A program made the position numbers and the translations under genes. From positions 50,869 to 114,868 of the IMG/VR virus record IMGVR_UViG_3300021962_000041: 64,000 nt of DNA; one strand, written 5' to 3'. Below are positions 29,609 to 39,763 of this stretch, one piece after another. This DNA is from a virus. The notes beneath the pieces are model-generated. The model did not search any database, was not told the origin of the DNA, and saw only the letters and a program-made list of their open reading frames with translations. How positions within the stretch are numbered: position 1 is the first letter of the stretch; every line of letters starts with the position of its first letter.

Positions 29609-29631
29609 AATGTGTATCGTAGTTGTACTAT

Positions 29632-29883
29632 TTAACTGAAAAATTGTTCAACTGTTGAAGTCTTTTTCTTTGATGCTTTAACTTGTTTCAAAATGTAAGA
29701 TTTAGCAGTTGAATAATTGTTTGCTAGATGGACTTGCTGCCCATTATGAATAATAATGAACTTTTTACCATAAGGGACAGCAGCCCACATTCCATCCTTG
29801 GTTACATAACCTTCTGGATCTTTTGGTTTTGGATCAAGAACACCAGGACGAGGGATAAATGGTTTGAGAAAATTTTCACTCAT
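29632..29883 (-). CDS. Conserved small protein
   Basis: An 83-residue protein (MSENFLKPFIPRPGVLDPKP...), with a proline-rich N-terminus and a compact C-terminal part (FIIIHNGQQVHLANNYSTAK). It overlaps the next gene by four bases. Function unknown. Confidence 0.7.
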   Translation of the reverse strand: MSENFLKPFIPRPGVLDPKPKDPEGYVTKDGMWAAVPYGKKFIIIHNGQQVHLANNYSTAKSYILKQVKASKKKTSTVEQFFS

Positions 29884-30023
29884 CCGAATATAGCAGTTAC
29901 ACTGACAACTTTAGCAGTCGGATTTCGTGCCAGAGCAGTACGCTTAGCATCTTCATAATTTGCTGCTTCGACAATTTCATCGAAGGTACGACCAGCAACG
30001 TAGAGTTGGACTTTGCAGCGCAT
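29880..30023 (-). CDS. Conserved small cyanophage protein
   Basis: A 47-residue protein MRCKVQLYVAGRTFDEIVEA..., of a family I recall as common in cyanophages and shaped like a beta-alpha-beta unit. A TATAAT box at 30051-30056 and a GGAGGAATCCC Shine-Dalgarno precede it. Function unknown. Confidence 0.8.
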   Translation of the reverse strand: MRCKVQLYVAGRTFDEIVEAANYEDAKRTALARNPTAKVVSVTAIFG

Positions 30024-30050
30024 TGGGGGGATTCCTCCTTGTGTGTGAGT

Positions 30051-30056
30051 ATTATA
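30051..30056 (-). promoter_or_regulatory. -10 box (TATAAT)
   Basis: A perfect TATAAT before the 30023 start, just after the helicase stop codon. No good -35 is seen. Confidence 0.5.
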
Positions 30057-30065
30057 GCAGAAAAA

Positions 30066-31247
30066 TCAGCGCCTGACAACGCTGATGGCAGGTTGACCCT
30101 GCTGAAATACGGTATCTACAACCGCCTGAACGCTCTTGGCGGTGCTGATGCCCACCTTGTCATAGACAGGCACACAGACCAGTCCAAACGTCTTCTGGGC
30201 GCCTCCCAGGCGGATCACACGCCCAATGGACTGACTGATCCCAATGTAGTCCATGTTCCGCATGAACAGAACTGCCTCCAGACCAGACACATTGATGCCC
30301 TCGGACAGAATGCTGTGGTGCAGGACCACAAACTTCTTGGAAGAGTCTTTGCCCCAAGCATTCAGAGTGTCGAAAAATACCTCACGATTGACCTTCTGAC
30401 CATCAATCACAGCACCAGTCTTGGAAGTAATATACATCCAAGAATAACCACGCTCTTTGAGGTCAGAGCAAAAGTCAGATTGAGAAACAAGGTTGATGAT
30501 CTGTTTGGTAGAACGAGCACAGATCAGGATCTTATCCAGACCATTATCGTCAATGGTTTCCAACAGGTTAGCAGAGTCACGATCAGCAATCATCTGCTTG
30601 TCCTGAACCATCTCAAGTTGCTTCACGACAACTTTAGGGGGCAATATGTAGCCTTGATCCACCAGTTCAGGTGCAGGAACGTTGCAGATCACGTTGCCAT
30701 AAACCTCAGGCATATTCATGCCAGGTTTGGAAATCGTAGCAGAATGCTTAGGAGTAGCAGTGAAGAAATAGCAGCGGTCAGCAACAGAAGAGAAGTGCTC
30801 CGTAGCAGGGAAAAAGTTACGTTGAACTGAGTTGTGCGCTTCATCAAAATAAATGGTATCGACGTTAATATCTGCCTGTTGCAGACGCTGCAGAGAATTA
30901 TAAGTGGTGAAGATCAGCTTGTGACCTTGAGTTGCCTCAACCCAAGTGCGGATCACATTAGGACGAGTGCTGCTGAAGTGGTGCGTCTCACCGCTGTGGA
31001 CATGTATCACTTGAGCATTCGTGATAAACTCAAGGAACTCGCTAGACAATTGCTCCGCCAGGAGGATGCGGGGGCAGCACACTACAATGGTCTGAGGAAT
31101 ATCTTTCAGAAACTGACGGATGGCATCAAAGATCATCGTGGGGGTCTTGCCCGCACCAGTCGGCATGATCAGTTGACCCAGTTGATACCGCTCCATGGCA
31201 TCAAGACCACGTTGCTGGTGAGGTCGGAGTTCAAACACAGGTCTCAT
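30066..31247 (-). CDS. Superfamily II helicase (UvsW-like)
   Basis: A 393-residue helicase. Motif I is MPTGAGKT (28-35), motif II FDEAH (134-138), motif III TATP (163-166) and motif VI ISQSIGRVIRLG (about 343-354). It is ATP-dependent and should remodel branched DNA, as UvsW does in T4 recombination-dependent replication. It is shorter than T4 UvsW, so it may be a related phage SF2 helicase rather than a true orthologue. It is preceded by a stem-loop promoter cassette. Confidence 0.8.
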   Translation of the reverse strand: MRPVFELRPHQQRGLDAMERYQLGQLIMPTGAGKTPTMIFDAIRQFLKDIPQTIVVCCPRILLAEQLSSEFLEFITNAQVIHVHSGETHHFSSTRPNVIRTWVEATQGHKLIFTTYNSLQRLQQADINVDTIYFDEAHNSVQRNFFPATEHFSSVADRCYFFTATPKHSATISKPGMNMPEVYGNVICNVPAPELVDQGYILPPKVVVKQLEMVQDKQMIADRDSANLLETIDDNGLDKILICARSTKQIINLVSQSDFCSDLKERGYSWMYITSKTGAVIDGQKVNREVFFDTLNAWGKDSSKKFVVLHHSILSEGINVSGLEAVLFMRNMDYIGISQSIGRVIRLGGAQKTFGLVCVPVYDKVGISTAKSVQAVVDTVFQQGQPAISVVRR

Positions 31248-31260
31248 CGCGTATGAAACT

Positions 31261-31316
31261 ATTATAGCAGAAAGGGGTCCCCGAAGGAACCCCCTGTACC
31301 AGTTATGAAAGTGTCC
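31261..31316 (-). promoter_or_regulatory. Stem-loop early promoter cassette before the helicase gene
   Basis: In minus-strand order: the stop of the structural gene at 31317, GGACACTTT, ATAACTGGTACA, a G/C hairpin (31274-31293) and TATAAT (31261-31266). It separates a late structural gene from an early gene. Confidence 0.7.
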
Positions 31317-34310
31317 TTACGTGACTCCCGATCCTTGTACAACGAATGTATTTGTTCCTACACATAAAAGTCTAGCAACTGTTCTTTGAGCTAGAGTTCT
31401 ATTTCCTGTAGTTGCAGTACCACTAAGATACATTGTAACACCTGCACCCTGAGATAATGTTTGAGATAATGCAGTGTTATTATAAATTAACACTTCATCA
31501 CCAATAGAAAAGACTCCAGATGGAACTGTAGCAATTCCTGCAGAAGTTGAGAACGAAATATGCTTACCAGCATCACTAGCAACAAGAACATAACCACCTA
31601 AAGAAGATTGAGCATTTTGAGGATAACTCCTTACATTTCCAATAGAGTCACTAATTGTACCTGTAGATGTAATATTATCTTGAACATCTAAGGTACCACC
31701 AGCAGAATCAAGAACGAGATTTCCAGAAGCAGTATCAATTTCATTAACTGCTGTTGTACCGACTCGAATATTTTGATGATGTGATCCAGAGGCAAATGTA
31801 GAAACTCCAGTTGACTGATAAATTGCTCCACTAACTGTGAGTTTTGCATTTGTTAATGTTGTTGTCCCAACTCCAAGATTAAATTGGCTGTTACCAACCA
31901 ACCAATATTCACAAGCATTAGAAGCATTGACACCAATTGCCAATACTTTGTTACCTGCGAATGGTGGGGCAAAGAATCCATTAGCAACACTTGTGCTCAA
32001 TCCAGCTGGAGTTGTTCCTGGGCGCCCAGCAAATATGTCACCATTACTACCAGCAGTGTTTGTTCCTACACCAATGACAACATTATGAGAAACGTTTAAG
32101 TGACCTTGAGCAGAAGCTCTTCCTGCTTTATATCCAAGACAAAGATTATTGTCACCTGCAATATCAAATCCAGAGCGATCTCCAAGGAAAGTATTATATC
32201 TTGCAATTGATGTCAAACCAGAACCAACTCTGGTTCCAATCAAAACATTACTCGTTGCACCTAAACTTACATAGTTTCCAGTAATATATCCTTGCTGAGG
32301 AGATCCAGCAGTTCTATCATGAGTGCTGTTTGAATCATATTCAACACCAAGAACAACGTTTGGCCAAACAATGTATCCTGCAGGTTGCCATAAACTATCT
32401 TGATGAAAATATTCTGGTCTACGAGAACTTCTTTCCTGAATAAACGCTCCACTACCCAAATCAACATTATAAACAAGAGCTTCTCTTTCGACTCTATTTA
32501 ATTGAGGTGCATAGAAAACTGCTCTTCTCGTTGCGTTATAATTAGCACATCTTAAGTCAACAGCACCAAAAGGAGAATTAGTACCAACTCCAATAAATCC
32601 ATTTATTTTTGGATTAGCATTATTTCCAACGAGAATAACGTCTGAGTTTACAGCAACAATATCTCTTCCAAAAACTGATAAACCAGTCGCATCCACAAAA
32701 GTATTATCTGGTCCTGGAATACTATCCAGATTGGTTGTAGAACCTATTGAAACTCTATCTAGGAATAATGCTGTACTTCCATTTACAAAAGCAGCAGCTG
32801 CTGATGATGCTGTTGCGATTCCAACATTGGCAAAGTGAGCACTAATAGTCTTACCATCTAGTCCAAGACCAGCTGCTGGAAGAGTTGTTCCTATTCCCAA
32901 TATTGCGTCATTGGTTAGATATAACCTATTAAGAGAACTGATTCCTGTGGTAACATTAAGATTTGCAGGTATAGCAGGAGGATTTCCACCGCCACCGAGA
33001 GTAAATCTTGAGGATCCAGACCCAAAGGTTAATGTTCCAGCAGCAATAAAATTACCAGCAACCGTTAAATCGGAAGTAATAGTTCCTGTGCCAACAACAT
33101 GTAAATTATAACTTGGGTTTGTAAGTCCAACTCCCAGTCTTCTAGAATCTATTGATGAACCAGCAGTTAATGTTAAAGCGGCAGAATTATCTTGTCCATA
33201 AAGCCATTGGAAAGTCCCTGTACCAACGCCTGCCTGGCCAGCATGTAAAACTGAAATAATGGAGCCAGTTCCTCTATTAATAATTTCAAGGGTTCCTCTT
33301 GTCGCACCATATCTTAAATATCCAGTACTATTTCCAAGACCTACTGAATTTCCTAATGAAATTCTAGATTCTCCGCTTGGATTAACAACTTCAATAGTTG
33401 GATTAGCAGAAAGTCCGTTTTTAAAAATCTGAAGTTCTACAGTTGGGAGTGCAGTTCCTACACCGATTCTTCCAGACTCTACAGCAGCAACGGCGGTTCC
33501 ACCAACACCCACTCTAAATGTGGTTAAAATAGTGGCAACTCCAACAGTTGCAAATGGACTATTTAAAGCAGTTGCAGTTACAATTCCAACATTAATGCTT
33601 GGTTGTCCAGCTAATGAAAGTGCAGAATCTGCACTAATAGAATTACCAGTAATATCACCAAAGAAACTTCCATAAAAATTAGTTGCTGTAATACTTCCAG
33701 CAATACTAATAGGAGAAGGTAATTTGTCGTTAGGAATTGTTGGTAAAACTGATGTGCCAATAACACCATTCGTAATATTTTGTCCTGTAAGTGCTGTAAT
33801 TCCAGCTCCACTTCCAACAAAAGACGCAGCACTGACAATGCCAGATGCTCTCATGTCACCTACAGTATTAAATCCAACGCCAAGTTGTCCTACAAATGGA
33901 TTTCCACCAATTTGGAAAGTATTTCTTGGATCGATTGTTGCAATTCCAACGAATCCAGCAGCATAAATGCTGGTAAATCCTAAACCAACATCAACGTCAA
34001 CCCACTGAGATGTTGGTAGGTTAGATAATGTAGCACCATTTCCATAAAAAGAAGTAGCAGTAATTGATCCGCTACTTCCAACAACTCTAACTGTTGATCC
34101 GACTCTAAGAGTATTATTAACTGTTGCGATGCCACTTACAAAGGCATCAGTAGCAGTCATTAATCCAACTACTCTAGCATTTCCTCTTACATCTAAACGT
34201 TCGGTTGGAACTGTCGTACCAATTCCAACCAAAGTACCACGTACTACTAGATCTTTATCATCGACCTGAACACCATCACGAAAATTAAAGGACTTCCTGA
34301 TATTCGCCAT
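31317..34310 (-). CDS. Large fibre-type virion protein
   Basis: A 997-residue protein. After a short N-terminal head (MANIRKSFNFRDGVQVDDKD) it consists of many repeats with the theme VGIGTTxP...LxVxG...ATSFYG. This is the elongated beta-structure typical of trimeric tail fibres and whiskers. No S74 chaperone is seen at its C-terminus, which ends in LLCVGTNTFVVQGSGVT. It lies just downstream of the 1796-residue fibre and probably forms part of the same appendage. Receptor binding or virion surface decoration is inferred. Confidence 0.75.
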   Translation of the reverse strand: MANIRKSFNFRDGVQVDDKDLVVRGTLVGIGTTVPTERLDVRGNARVVGLMTATDAFVSGIATVNNTLRVGSTVRVVGSSGSITATSFYGNGATLSNLPTSQWVDVDVGLGFTSIYAAGFVGIATIDPRNTFQIGGNPFVGQLGVGFNTVGDMRASGIVSAASFVGSGAGITALTGQNITNGVIGTSVLPTIPNDKLPSPISIAGSITATNFYGSFFGDITGNSISADSALSLAGQPSINVGIVTATALNSPFATVGVATILTTFRVGVGGTAVAAVESGRIGVGTALPTVELQIFKNGLSANPTIEVVNPSGESRISLGNSVGLGNSTGYLRYGATRGTLEIINRGTGSIISVLHAGQAGVGTGTFQWLYGQDNSAALTLTAGSSIDSRRLGVGLTNPSYNLHVVGTGTITSDLTVAGNFIAAGTLTFGSGSSRFTLGGGGNPPAIPANLNVTTGISSLNRLYLTNDAILGIGTTLPAAGLGLDGKTISAHFANVGIATASSAAAAFVNGSTALFLDRVSIGSTTNLDSIPGPDNTFVDATGLSVFGRDIVAVNSDVILVGNNANPKINGFIGVGTNSPFGAVDLRCANYNATRRAVFYAPQLNRVEREALVYNVDLGSGAFIQERSSRRPEYFHQDSLWQPAGYIVWPNVVLGVEYDSNSTHDRTAGSPQQGYITGNYVSLGATSNVLIGTRVGSGLTSIARYNTFLGDRSGFDIAGDNNLCLGYKAGRASAQGHLNVSHNVVIGVGTNTAGSNGDIFAGRPGTTPAGLSTSVANGFFAPPFAGNKVLAIGVNASNACEYWLVGNSQFNLGVGTTTLTNAKLTVSGAIYQSTGVSTFASGSHHQNIRVGTTAVNEIDTASGNLVLDSAGGTLDVQDNITSTGTISDSIGNVRSYPQNAQSSLGGYVLVASDAGKHISFSTSAGIATVPSGVFSIGDEVLIYNNTALSQTLSQGAGVTMYLSGTATTGNRTLAQRTVARLLCVGTNTFVVQGSGVT

Positions 34311-34325
34311 CTTAAAATGTTTTTA

Positions 34326-34336
34326 GTTATTTATCA
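34326..34336 (-). promoter_or_regulatory. Late-type promoter box
   Basis: Minus-strand GATAAATAACT about 20 bases before the 34310 ATG, matching the T4-type late motif ATAAATA. Confidence 0.5.
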
Positions 34337-37300
34337 ATCTGATAATAAACCCCTTTCTCTGGCAATATTTTCTAGTCTTTCAACTTTATGGGTCAGTTCC
34401 TTAATTGATTCAATTAGAAGTGGAGTTATCTTGTGATAATCAACACCGAGATACCCATTATCTCTTTCTTTGACTGCCTCTGGAAGTACTTTTTGAACTT
34501 CTTGTGCAATCACACCAATATCAAGACCCTCTTTACCAGACTTTTCATTCCAAGTATAAGTATTACCACTCAGTGCATTAACTTTTTCAAGAGAATTAGA
34601 GATTGGAGTAATATTGTCCTTTAATCTTTCATCAGAAGTAAAGAATGCAGTGATATCCCCAGATACTGTTAAAGCACCGGTAATAGCAACTCCACCAGTT
34701 TGAGTTTCAAGTTTTTTAGCATCATCATAATAAAGTTCTACTGCTCCATTTGCTAGTGCTCTAACTCCACTTTCTGTACCATTTGGTCTTATAAAAACAT
34801 TTGTACCAGTTAAATATAAGTCACCAGTTCCACTTTCACTAACATAACTATTTGCCCCATCATGATAGATTTGTAAATCATTTGCGTCACCAAGATTGAT
34901 GATGCCATTATCTTTGAGATATAAGTCCGAACTAGATTCAATTCTTAAATCACCACCAATGTATAACTTCTTCTTAATTGCAACACCACCAGTAAAGATA
35001 ACAGATGCTGTATCAGTCGGTGTTACACCAGTTGCTTCCGTTACATTTGTATACAGAGATAGACCAGTTACCTTATGAACACCATTAGTCGTTGTATTAC
35101 TATTGAATTTCAGTTCCTTATTAAAGCTAACTGGACCATCAAATTGAGATAGAACTGTACCAGAAGAACCACCTTCAACAATAATTCTTTCCTTGGCAAC
35201 AATTTCATCAAAGACAACACTTAATCTAGATGAATCTTGTCCTGCAGTTGTTGGAATTGGAATATCAAAAGTCTTCTGAGTTCCAGATGAAGATGCATAT
35301 TTGGTATTTCCTACAAAGAAGTCACCATTACCATTCATTCCTGTGTAGGCAACATTACCACAAGACCTTTCTTGTGATTGTACCAAGAAGTCTTCTCTTT
35401 CACTTAGAGTTTTAACCTGAACCTGTGGTAAACCGGTTGAATAGTTACCAGGACCATAACCAAGATATTCAAATGTATGTCCAGAAGCACGAATAATTGA
35501 AGGTCTACGAGTTTCAATTGCAATTGGTTTAATCTTTCTAAGAATTTGACCTGTAGAATGATTTTCTCTAGGAGTTCCTAAAGCACCACGGATAACACTA
35601 ATTTCATCCAATCCAGAACCTGTTAAAGCACTGGATGTAATTCTCATGATCTCATTTCCAGATTGAATATAAGATCCCATTGGAAATCTAGTGACCGTAC
35701 CAATACCAGAACTCTTAGTTTGTACTTTAAGAATTGATTCTGTAGTTATACCAGCCTTAAGAATTAAATCATCACCAGCATAGAAAGATAATCCCCTTGC
35801 ACCAAGATTCTCAAAAGAACTATCAGAAGTTACGGCACCAGCAACTAGACCAAGATGGAAAACATAAGTTGGAGATACTGATGCATTTGTTACTGCATTA
35901 AATGTATTGACTCCAACCCTTTCTCTAACAATATAATCACCAATAACATTATTAGTGGATCCAACTAATCTAAATTCTTCTCCAGCAACCAATCCATGAG
36001 AGAATGCACATGTAAATGTTGTTATTCCACTTGCAGAATCGTATACATTTGAAGATACATTAACTGCTGGACCAACATTAATTGTATATTGACCAGAAAT
36101 AATCTTTGGATCTGATGATGTGATTGGGAAAGAAAGTTGATTCTTGGCAGGAACCGACGTAATTCTAAAGAATCCATCAGAGGTAGTGCCAATACCAGTC
36201 ACATGTAGAACATCACCAATATTTGTGTTAATACCAGCAGTTGTAATCGTTATTTTTGCGCCAGTTCCACCACCTAAAGCAGTGCTATCAAAATCTAGAG
36301 TTTCTCCATTTGTATATTGAGATCCACCATGAGTAATAGTTGCGGCAGTAACAACTCCAGAAGCAACTGTAACTCTTGCGAGAGCACCATCCCAGTTTAA
36401 AGTTGTTGTATTATAAAGTTTTACATTATGATAAGTGCCACTTTGGGTATATCCAGATCCTGGTATTAGTGTACTATAAGTTGCAATACCACCATATCCG
36501 TGGTTTCTATCAAGAGTAATCGTTGCAACACCAGCAGTTGCAGTTGTAAAGAATGTTGTTAATCCAACAATTTTTAATCCTACACCCAAATCTTTCAGAG
36601 TTTTGTCAATACTTTCTCTTGTAATACTCTTCGAGATATCATTTGTAACAACTTCACCTAAAGGACTTCTCTTGGCATAACTTTGAGTCGATTGTGGATT
36701 ATCATCAATATTATCCTTATCACTTTGTGGATATAAATCAGTAATATTTTGATTATACTTCAGATTGGTGAATTCAGTCTCGATAGCGTTTGATGAGTTA
36801 AGAACATATAGATGATAAATGCCATCCTGAATGTCTTGAATATATGGTTTAATAACTTCACTTCTATAAACATAGAGATTTGACTTTAGATCATTTCTTT
36901 CAAATCTAGGTAAAGCGGTTGTTCTAGAATTAATGTTGCTGTTAAAAGTTCCAACACCATGAACAACTCCCAGAACATCGGTAGTTGTATATCGGAACTG
37001 CATGTCATCAACGAGTTCTGTGACTGCAAAAGTTCCATTAAATCCAATATTATTTGTTGCTTGTGGGTTTGTAGTACTAGCAACGTTTTTGATATTTACA
37101 ATGTCACCTACATTTAAATTATGAGGTAAATCACAAACAACAGTGATAGTATTGGAAGCAACTGTACATGTTGTAATGAATCTTGGATTTCTATTATATC
37201 CATAATCATTTTGTCCAATAGTTGCCAAAGAGAAATCTGTATTTCTTCTTGCACCAGTGTTACTAGATTCTTGAATTACATAACCATCTGTTGGGTCTTT

Positions 37301-39724
37301 AGCATTAACGGATTCTTTAGGAATGACGAGACGAACTTTATAAAGTTTTTCATCAAGACTTCTATCATCATCAATTCTCTTGATATATGAAATATCGGTT
37401 CTTTCAGTTAAACCAGCAACTCCTTGTGTGTTAATCTCACTGAAAATTGAATTACCAGACGCTGAAACATGAACAAACCAATTCTTTTGAATTGGGTCAA
37501 ACTGAACTGGAGATCCAAGATCTCCACTATTCTTATCATTTACTCTACTTTCAATTCTAAGTTGCTTACCACCATAAATTGTCAGAGAAGTTCCATTGTC
37601 AGCGTTTGTTTTTGATGAAGCAATTTTGATCTTTTCATTATCAACTTTAATCGCATAATATAAAGTATTTTCTACAATGTTTTGTGGAAGATCTCCATTA
37701 TCACTGAAAATTCTAATTGATTCACCAGTTTGTAACTTATGTGGTTGTTGAGGTGTTCCAATGGTTAAAACACTATTAACAATATCTGATATGACTCGAT
37801 AAATTTTTCTATTTGTAGTTTGTCCAAAAGCAACTGTTGCTCCAACAGCTACCGTATTATCCATCATGCAAATCGTTGCATTTCTGATAACACCCTGACC
37901 AATATCTAGATAAAGTTGATCATTTGTTTTTGCACCAACTCTATATCCTTGAAGGATAATAGGTGGTTTTGCATCAATATCAGTATATCCATAAAGATAA
38001 AGATGACTAGAAAGACCAACATTTTTAGTTAGTGCTACATCTAAAGATGTCCAGTCAACATTGAATTGTGGATTTGTAATTGCTCTTGGTCTAATAACCG
38101 AAGTAATATAACCATGGTTATCTTTAGCAAATGCCTCTTTCTTAAATCCTTCTGCAGAAAGGGAAATTTGTCCAAAGTTGGAGTTAGAGTTGGTAATCGA
38201 TCCATCACCACCAGATAAAGAATCAAAGTGCTTGTTGAATCCGATTGCGAATACAGAAACGATCTGAACGAACGCATCGTTCGACATCTTAATGTGACTA
38301 GTTTCCCAACCTGGTCTGTAGATAGAATCTGAATCTAGGTGATAAACAGTTGCTGGATTGGTTGATGATGAACCAGATGAAAGTTCTGCACCTTTTACAG
38401 GAGTAATCGTCAAAGATTCATAAAGTCTAGAGGTAGAATTATATCTTGCAAATGCTCTATCGTCTTTTTGAAGTGAAATAGCAGTAAACTGGGCAACAAC
38501 CATCGAACGGAAACCAGCCGCCTTGCTTCCATCGGCGTGCATACCCTGCATACCCCAAACAGATCTCAACGATACGTTGAAAACATATGGAGATGCACCA
38601 GATACTGTATCAGTTTCAACTGTAACTGTTGATCCAGAAATAGTAGGAGTAGCAGGTAAGTTAACTCTTACAAATGGTAAGAGATAAGTAAAGGTTGTTG
38701 CATTAAGTACCGATTGTACTTTAGTAGAAATATTATAATCAACTGGGTCAACACCATCAATCTTAATTGGTGTTCCAGAAGTAAGATTATGAGGAACCGC
38801 TGTTGAAACAGTTACGATTGTACCAGGAGTAAATCCATCTCCTGAATATACTTCAGTAATATTGAGTGGATCTGATGCAAAGGCACCAACAATTTCATAT
38901 TCTGGACGTTGCTTTGCAAAACCTAGTGGTTCTGTTGGATATTTCTGATCAATATCTCTACCAGATGCAGCATTAAATGCATTTGATAGTTTGCTATAAT
39001 ACATGTCAAGATCAGTGAGAGCATAACCAGAAGGAATGGTTACACCATCAGCATACTCAAAACAAGTTAGTTTGTGGTGAGAGAATGTTGGTTTTGACTG
39101 ATTATTCGCAGAGAAATCAACAGGATCTGTATAAACAAGACCAGAATCATCACCATCAAACATGGAGAATTGCCAGAAATAGCAAGCACCAGTAATTCTG
39201 AACAGTGCAGAAGATTTTACAGCAGGGTCTGTAGGATTAGGAACATATTTTGCACGAATCTTGGTTTTTCTTAGGTCAAGTCCAACAATAGAGGTACCAC
39301 GAGGAACAATAACACCACCATAGATACTATTAAACTTATAAAGAATATTATCTCTTTGAGTAAGGTCAAAGTTGGATGATAAATTTAGGGTTAAAGTTTC
39401 TTGTGCCGATGTTTCTGCACCAGAAGTAGAAACAGCAGTTGCAGTTCCATTTACATCTTTGATTGCAAAACCAGGTCTGTTATCGAGAACATGCTCACCT
39501 GGGAAAAGTAGAATGGTGGTTTTTTCTACTAAATCATTATTTCCACCTCTCACATATGAGAATCTTGCGGATTCGAGAAGTGCTCTTTGAATTGTTTTAA
39601 ATGGTTTGCTCAGAGAATTACCTTGATTCTCTATAGCATCAGTAGCATCAATGTCGTTGGGGTTGACATATAGTATTCTACCTTCCGTATTCTTAACGAA
39701 ATTCTCTAACTTATTGAGAGGCAT
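34334..39724 (-). CDS. Tail-fibre protein with S74 intramolecular chaperone
   Basis: A 1796-residue protein. The N-terminal ~100 residues (VNPNDIDATDAIENQGNSLS, PFKTIQRALLES) look like a pectate-lyase-type beta-helix entry, followed by long beta-rich repeats. The C-terminal ~100 residues begin FFTSDERLKDNI, the S74 chaperone signature with the Ser-Lys dyad, then DIGVIAQEVQKVLPEAV. In related fibres this domain guides trimer folding and then cuts itself off at the Ser. A late-type box lies upstream at 39750-39763. It is the longest gene in the window. Confidence 0.88.
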   Translation of the reverse strand: MPLNKLENFVKNTEGRILYVNPNDIDATDAIENQGNSLSKPFKTIQRALLESARFSYVRGGNNDLVEKTTILLFPGEHVLDNRPGFAIKDVNGTATAVSTSGAETSAQETLTLNLSSNFDLTQRDNILYKFNSIYGGVIVPRGTSIVGLDLRKTKIRAKYVPNPTDPAVKSSALFRITGACYFWQFSMFDGDDSGLVYTDPVDFSANNQSKPTFSHHKLTCFEYADGVTIPSGYALTDLDMYYSKLSNAFNAASGRDIDQKYPTEPLGFAKQRPEYEIVGAFASDPLNITEVYSGDGFTPGTIVTVSTAVPHNLTSGTPIKIDGVDPVDYNISTKVQSVLNATTFTYLLPFVRVNLPATPTISGSTVTVETDTVSGASPYVFNVSLRSVWGMQGMHADGSKAAGFRSMVVAQFTAISLQKDDRAFARYNSTSRLYESLTITPVKGAELSSGSSSTNPATVYHLDSDSIYRPGWETSHIKMSNDAFVQIVSVFAIGFNKHFDSLSGGDGSITNSNSNFGQISLSAEGFKKEAFAKDNHGYITSVIRPRAITNPQFNVDWTSLDVALTKNVGLSSHLYLYGYTDIDAKPPIILQGYRVGAKTNDQLYLDIGQGVIRNATICMMDNTVAVGATVAFGQTTNRKIYRVISDIVNSVLTIGTPQQPHKLQTGESIRIFSDNGDLPQNIVENTLYYAIKVDNEKIKIASSKTNADNGTSLTIYGGKQLRIESRVNDKNSGDLGSPVQFDPIQKNWFVHVSASGNSIFSEINTQGVAGLTERTDISYIKRIDDDRSLDEKLYKVRLVIPKESVNAKDPTDGYVIQESSNTGARRNTDFSLATIGQNDYGYNRNPRFITTCTVASNTITVVCDLPHNLNVGDIVNIKNVASTTNPQATNNIGFNGTFAVTELVDDMQFRYTTTDVLGVVHGVGTFNSNINSRTTALPRFERNDLKSNLYVYRSEVIKPYIQDIQDGIYHLYVLNSSNAIETEFTNLKYNQNITDLYPQSDKDNIDDNPQSTQSYAKRSPLGEVVTNDISKSITRESIDKTLKDLGVGLKIVGLTTFFTTATAGVATITLDRNHGYGGIATYSTLIPGSGYTQSGTYHNVKLYNTTTLNWDGALARVTVASGVVTAATITHGGSQYTNGETLDFDSTALGGGTGAKITITTAGINTNIGDVLHVTGIGTTSDGFFRITSVPAKNQLSFPITSSDPKIISGQYTINVGPAVNVSSNVYDSASGITTFTCAFSHGLVAGEEFRLVGSTNNVIGDYIVRERVGVNTFNAVTNASVSPTYVFHLGLVAGAVTSDSSFENLGARGLSFYAGDDLILKAGITTESILKVQTKSSGIGTVTRFPMGSYIQSGNEIMRITSSALTGSGLDEISVIRGALGTPRENHSTGQILRKIKPIAIETRRPSIIRASGHTFEYLGYGPGNYSTGLPQVQVKTLSEREDFLVQSQERSCGNVAYTGMNGNGDFFVGNTKYASSSGTQKTFDIPIPTTAGQDSSRLSVVFDEIVAKERIIVEGGSSGTVLSQFDGPVSFNKELKFNSNTTTNGVHKVTGLSLYTNVTEATGVTPTDTASVIFTGGVAIKKKLYIGGDLRIESSSDLYLKDNGIINLGDANDLQIYHDGANSYVSESGTGDLYLTGTNVFIRPNGTESGVRALANGAVELYYDDAKKLETQTGGVAITGALTVSGDITAFFTSDERLKDNITPISNSLEKVNALSGNTYTWNEKSGKEGLDIGVIAQEVQKVLPEAVKERDNGYLGVDYHKITPLLIESIKELTHKVERLENIARERGLLSD

Positions 39725-39749
39725 CTGCTTATTTTCAAAATATTTCTAT

Positions 39750-39763
39750 GATTTATTTATCCC
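39750..39763 (-). promoter_or_regulatory. Late-type promoter box
   Basis: Minus-strand GGGATAAATAAATC, about 26 bases before the fibre ATG. The core ATAAATA is at 39754-39760. Confidence 0.55.

Noticed and set aside
30006-30830. 274-codon plus-strand ORF
   Set aside because: It is the antisense shadow of the SF2 helicase; the minus strand shows all helicase motifs.
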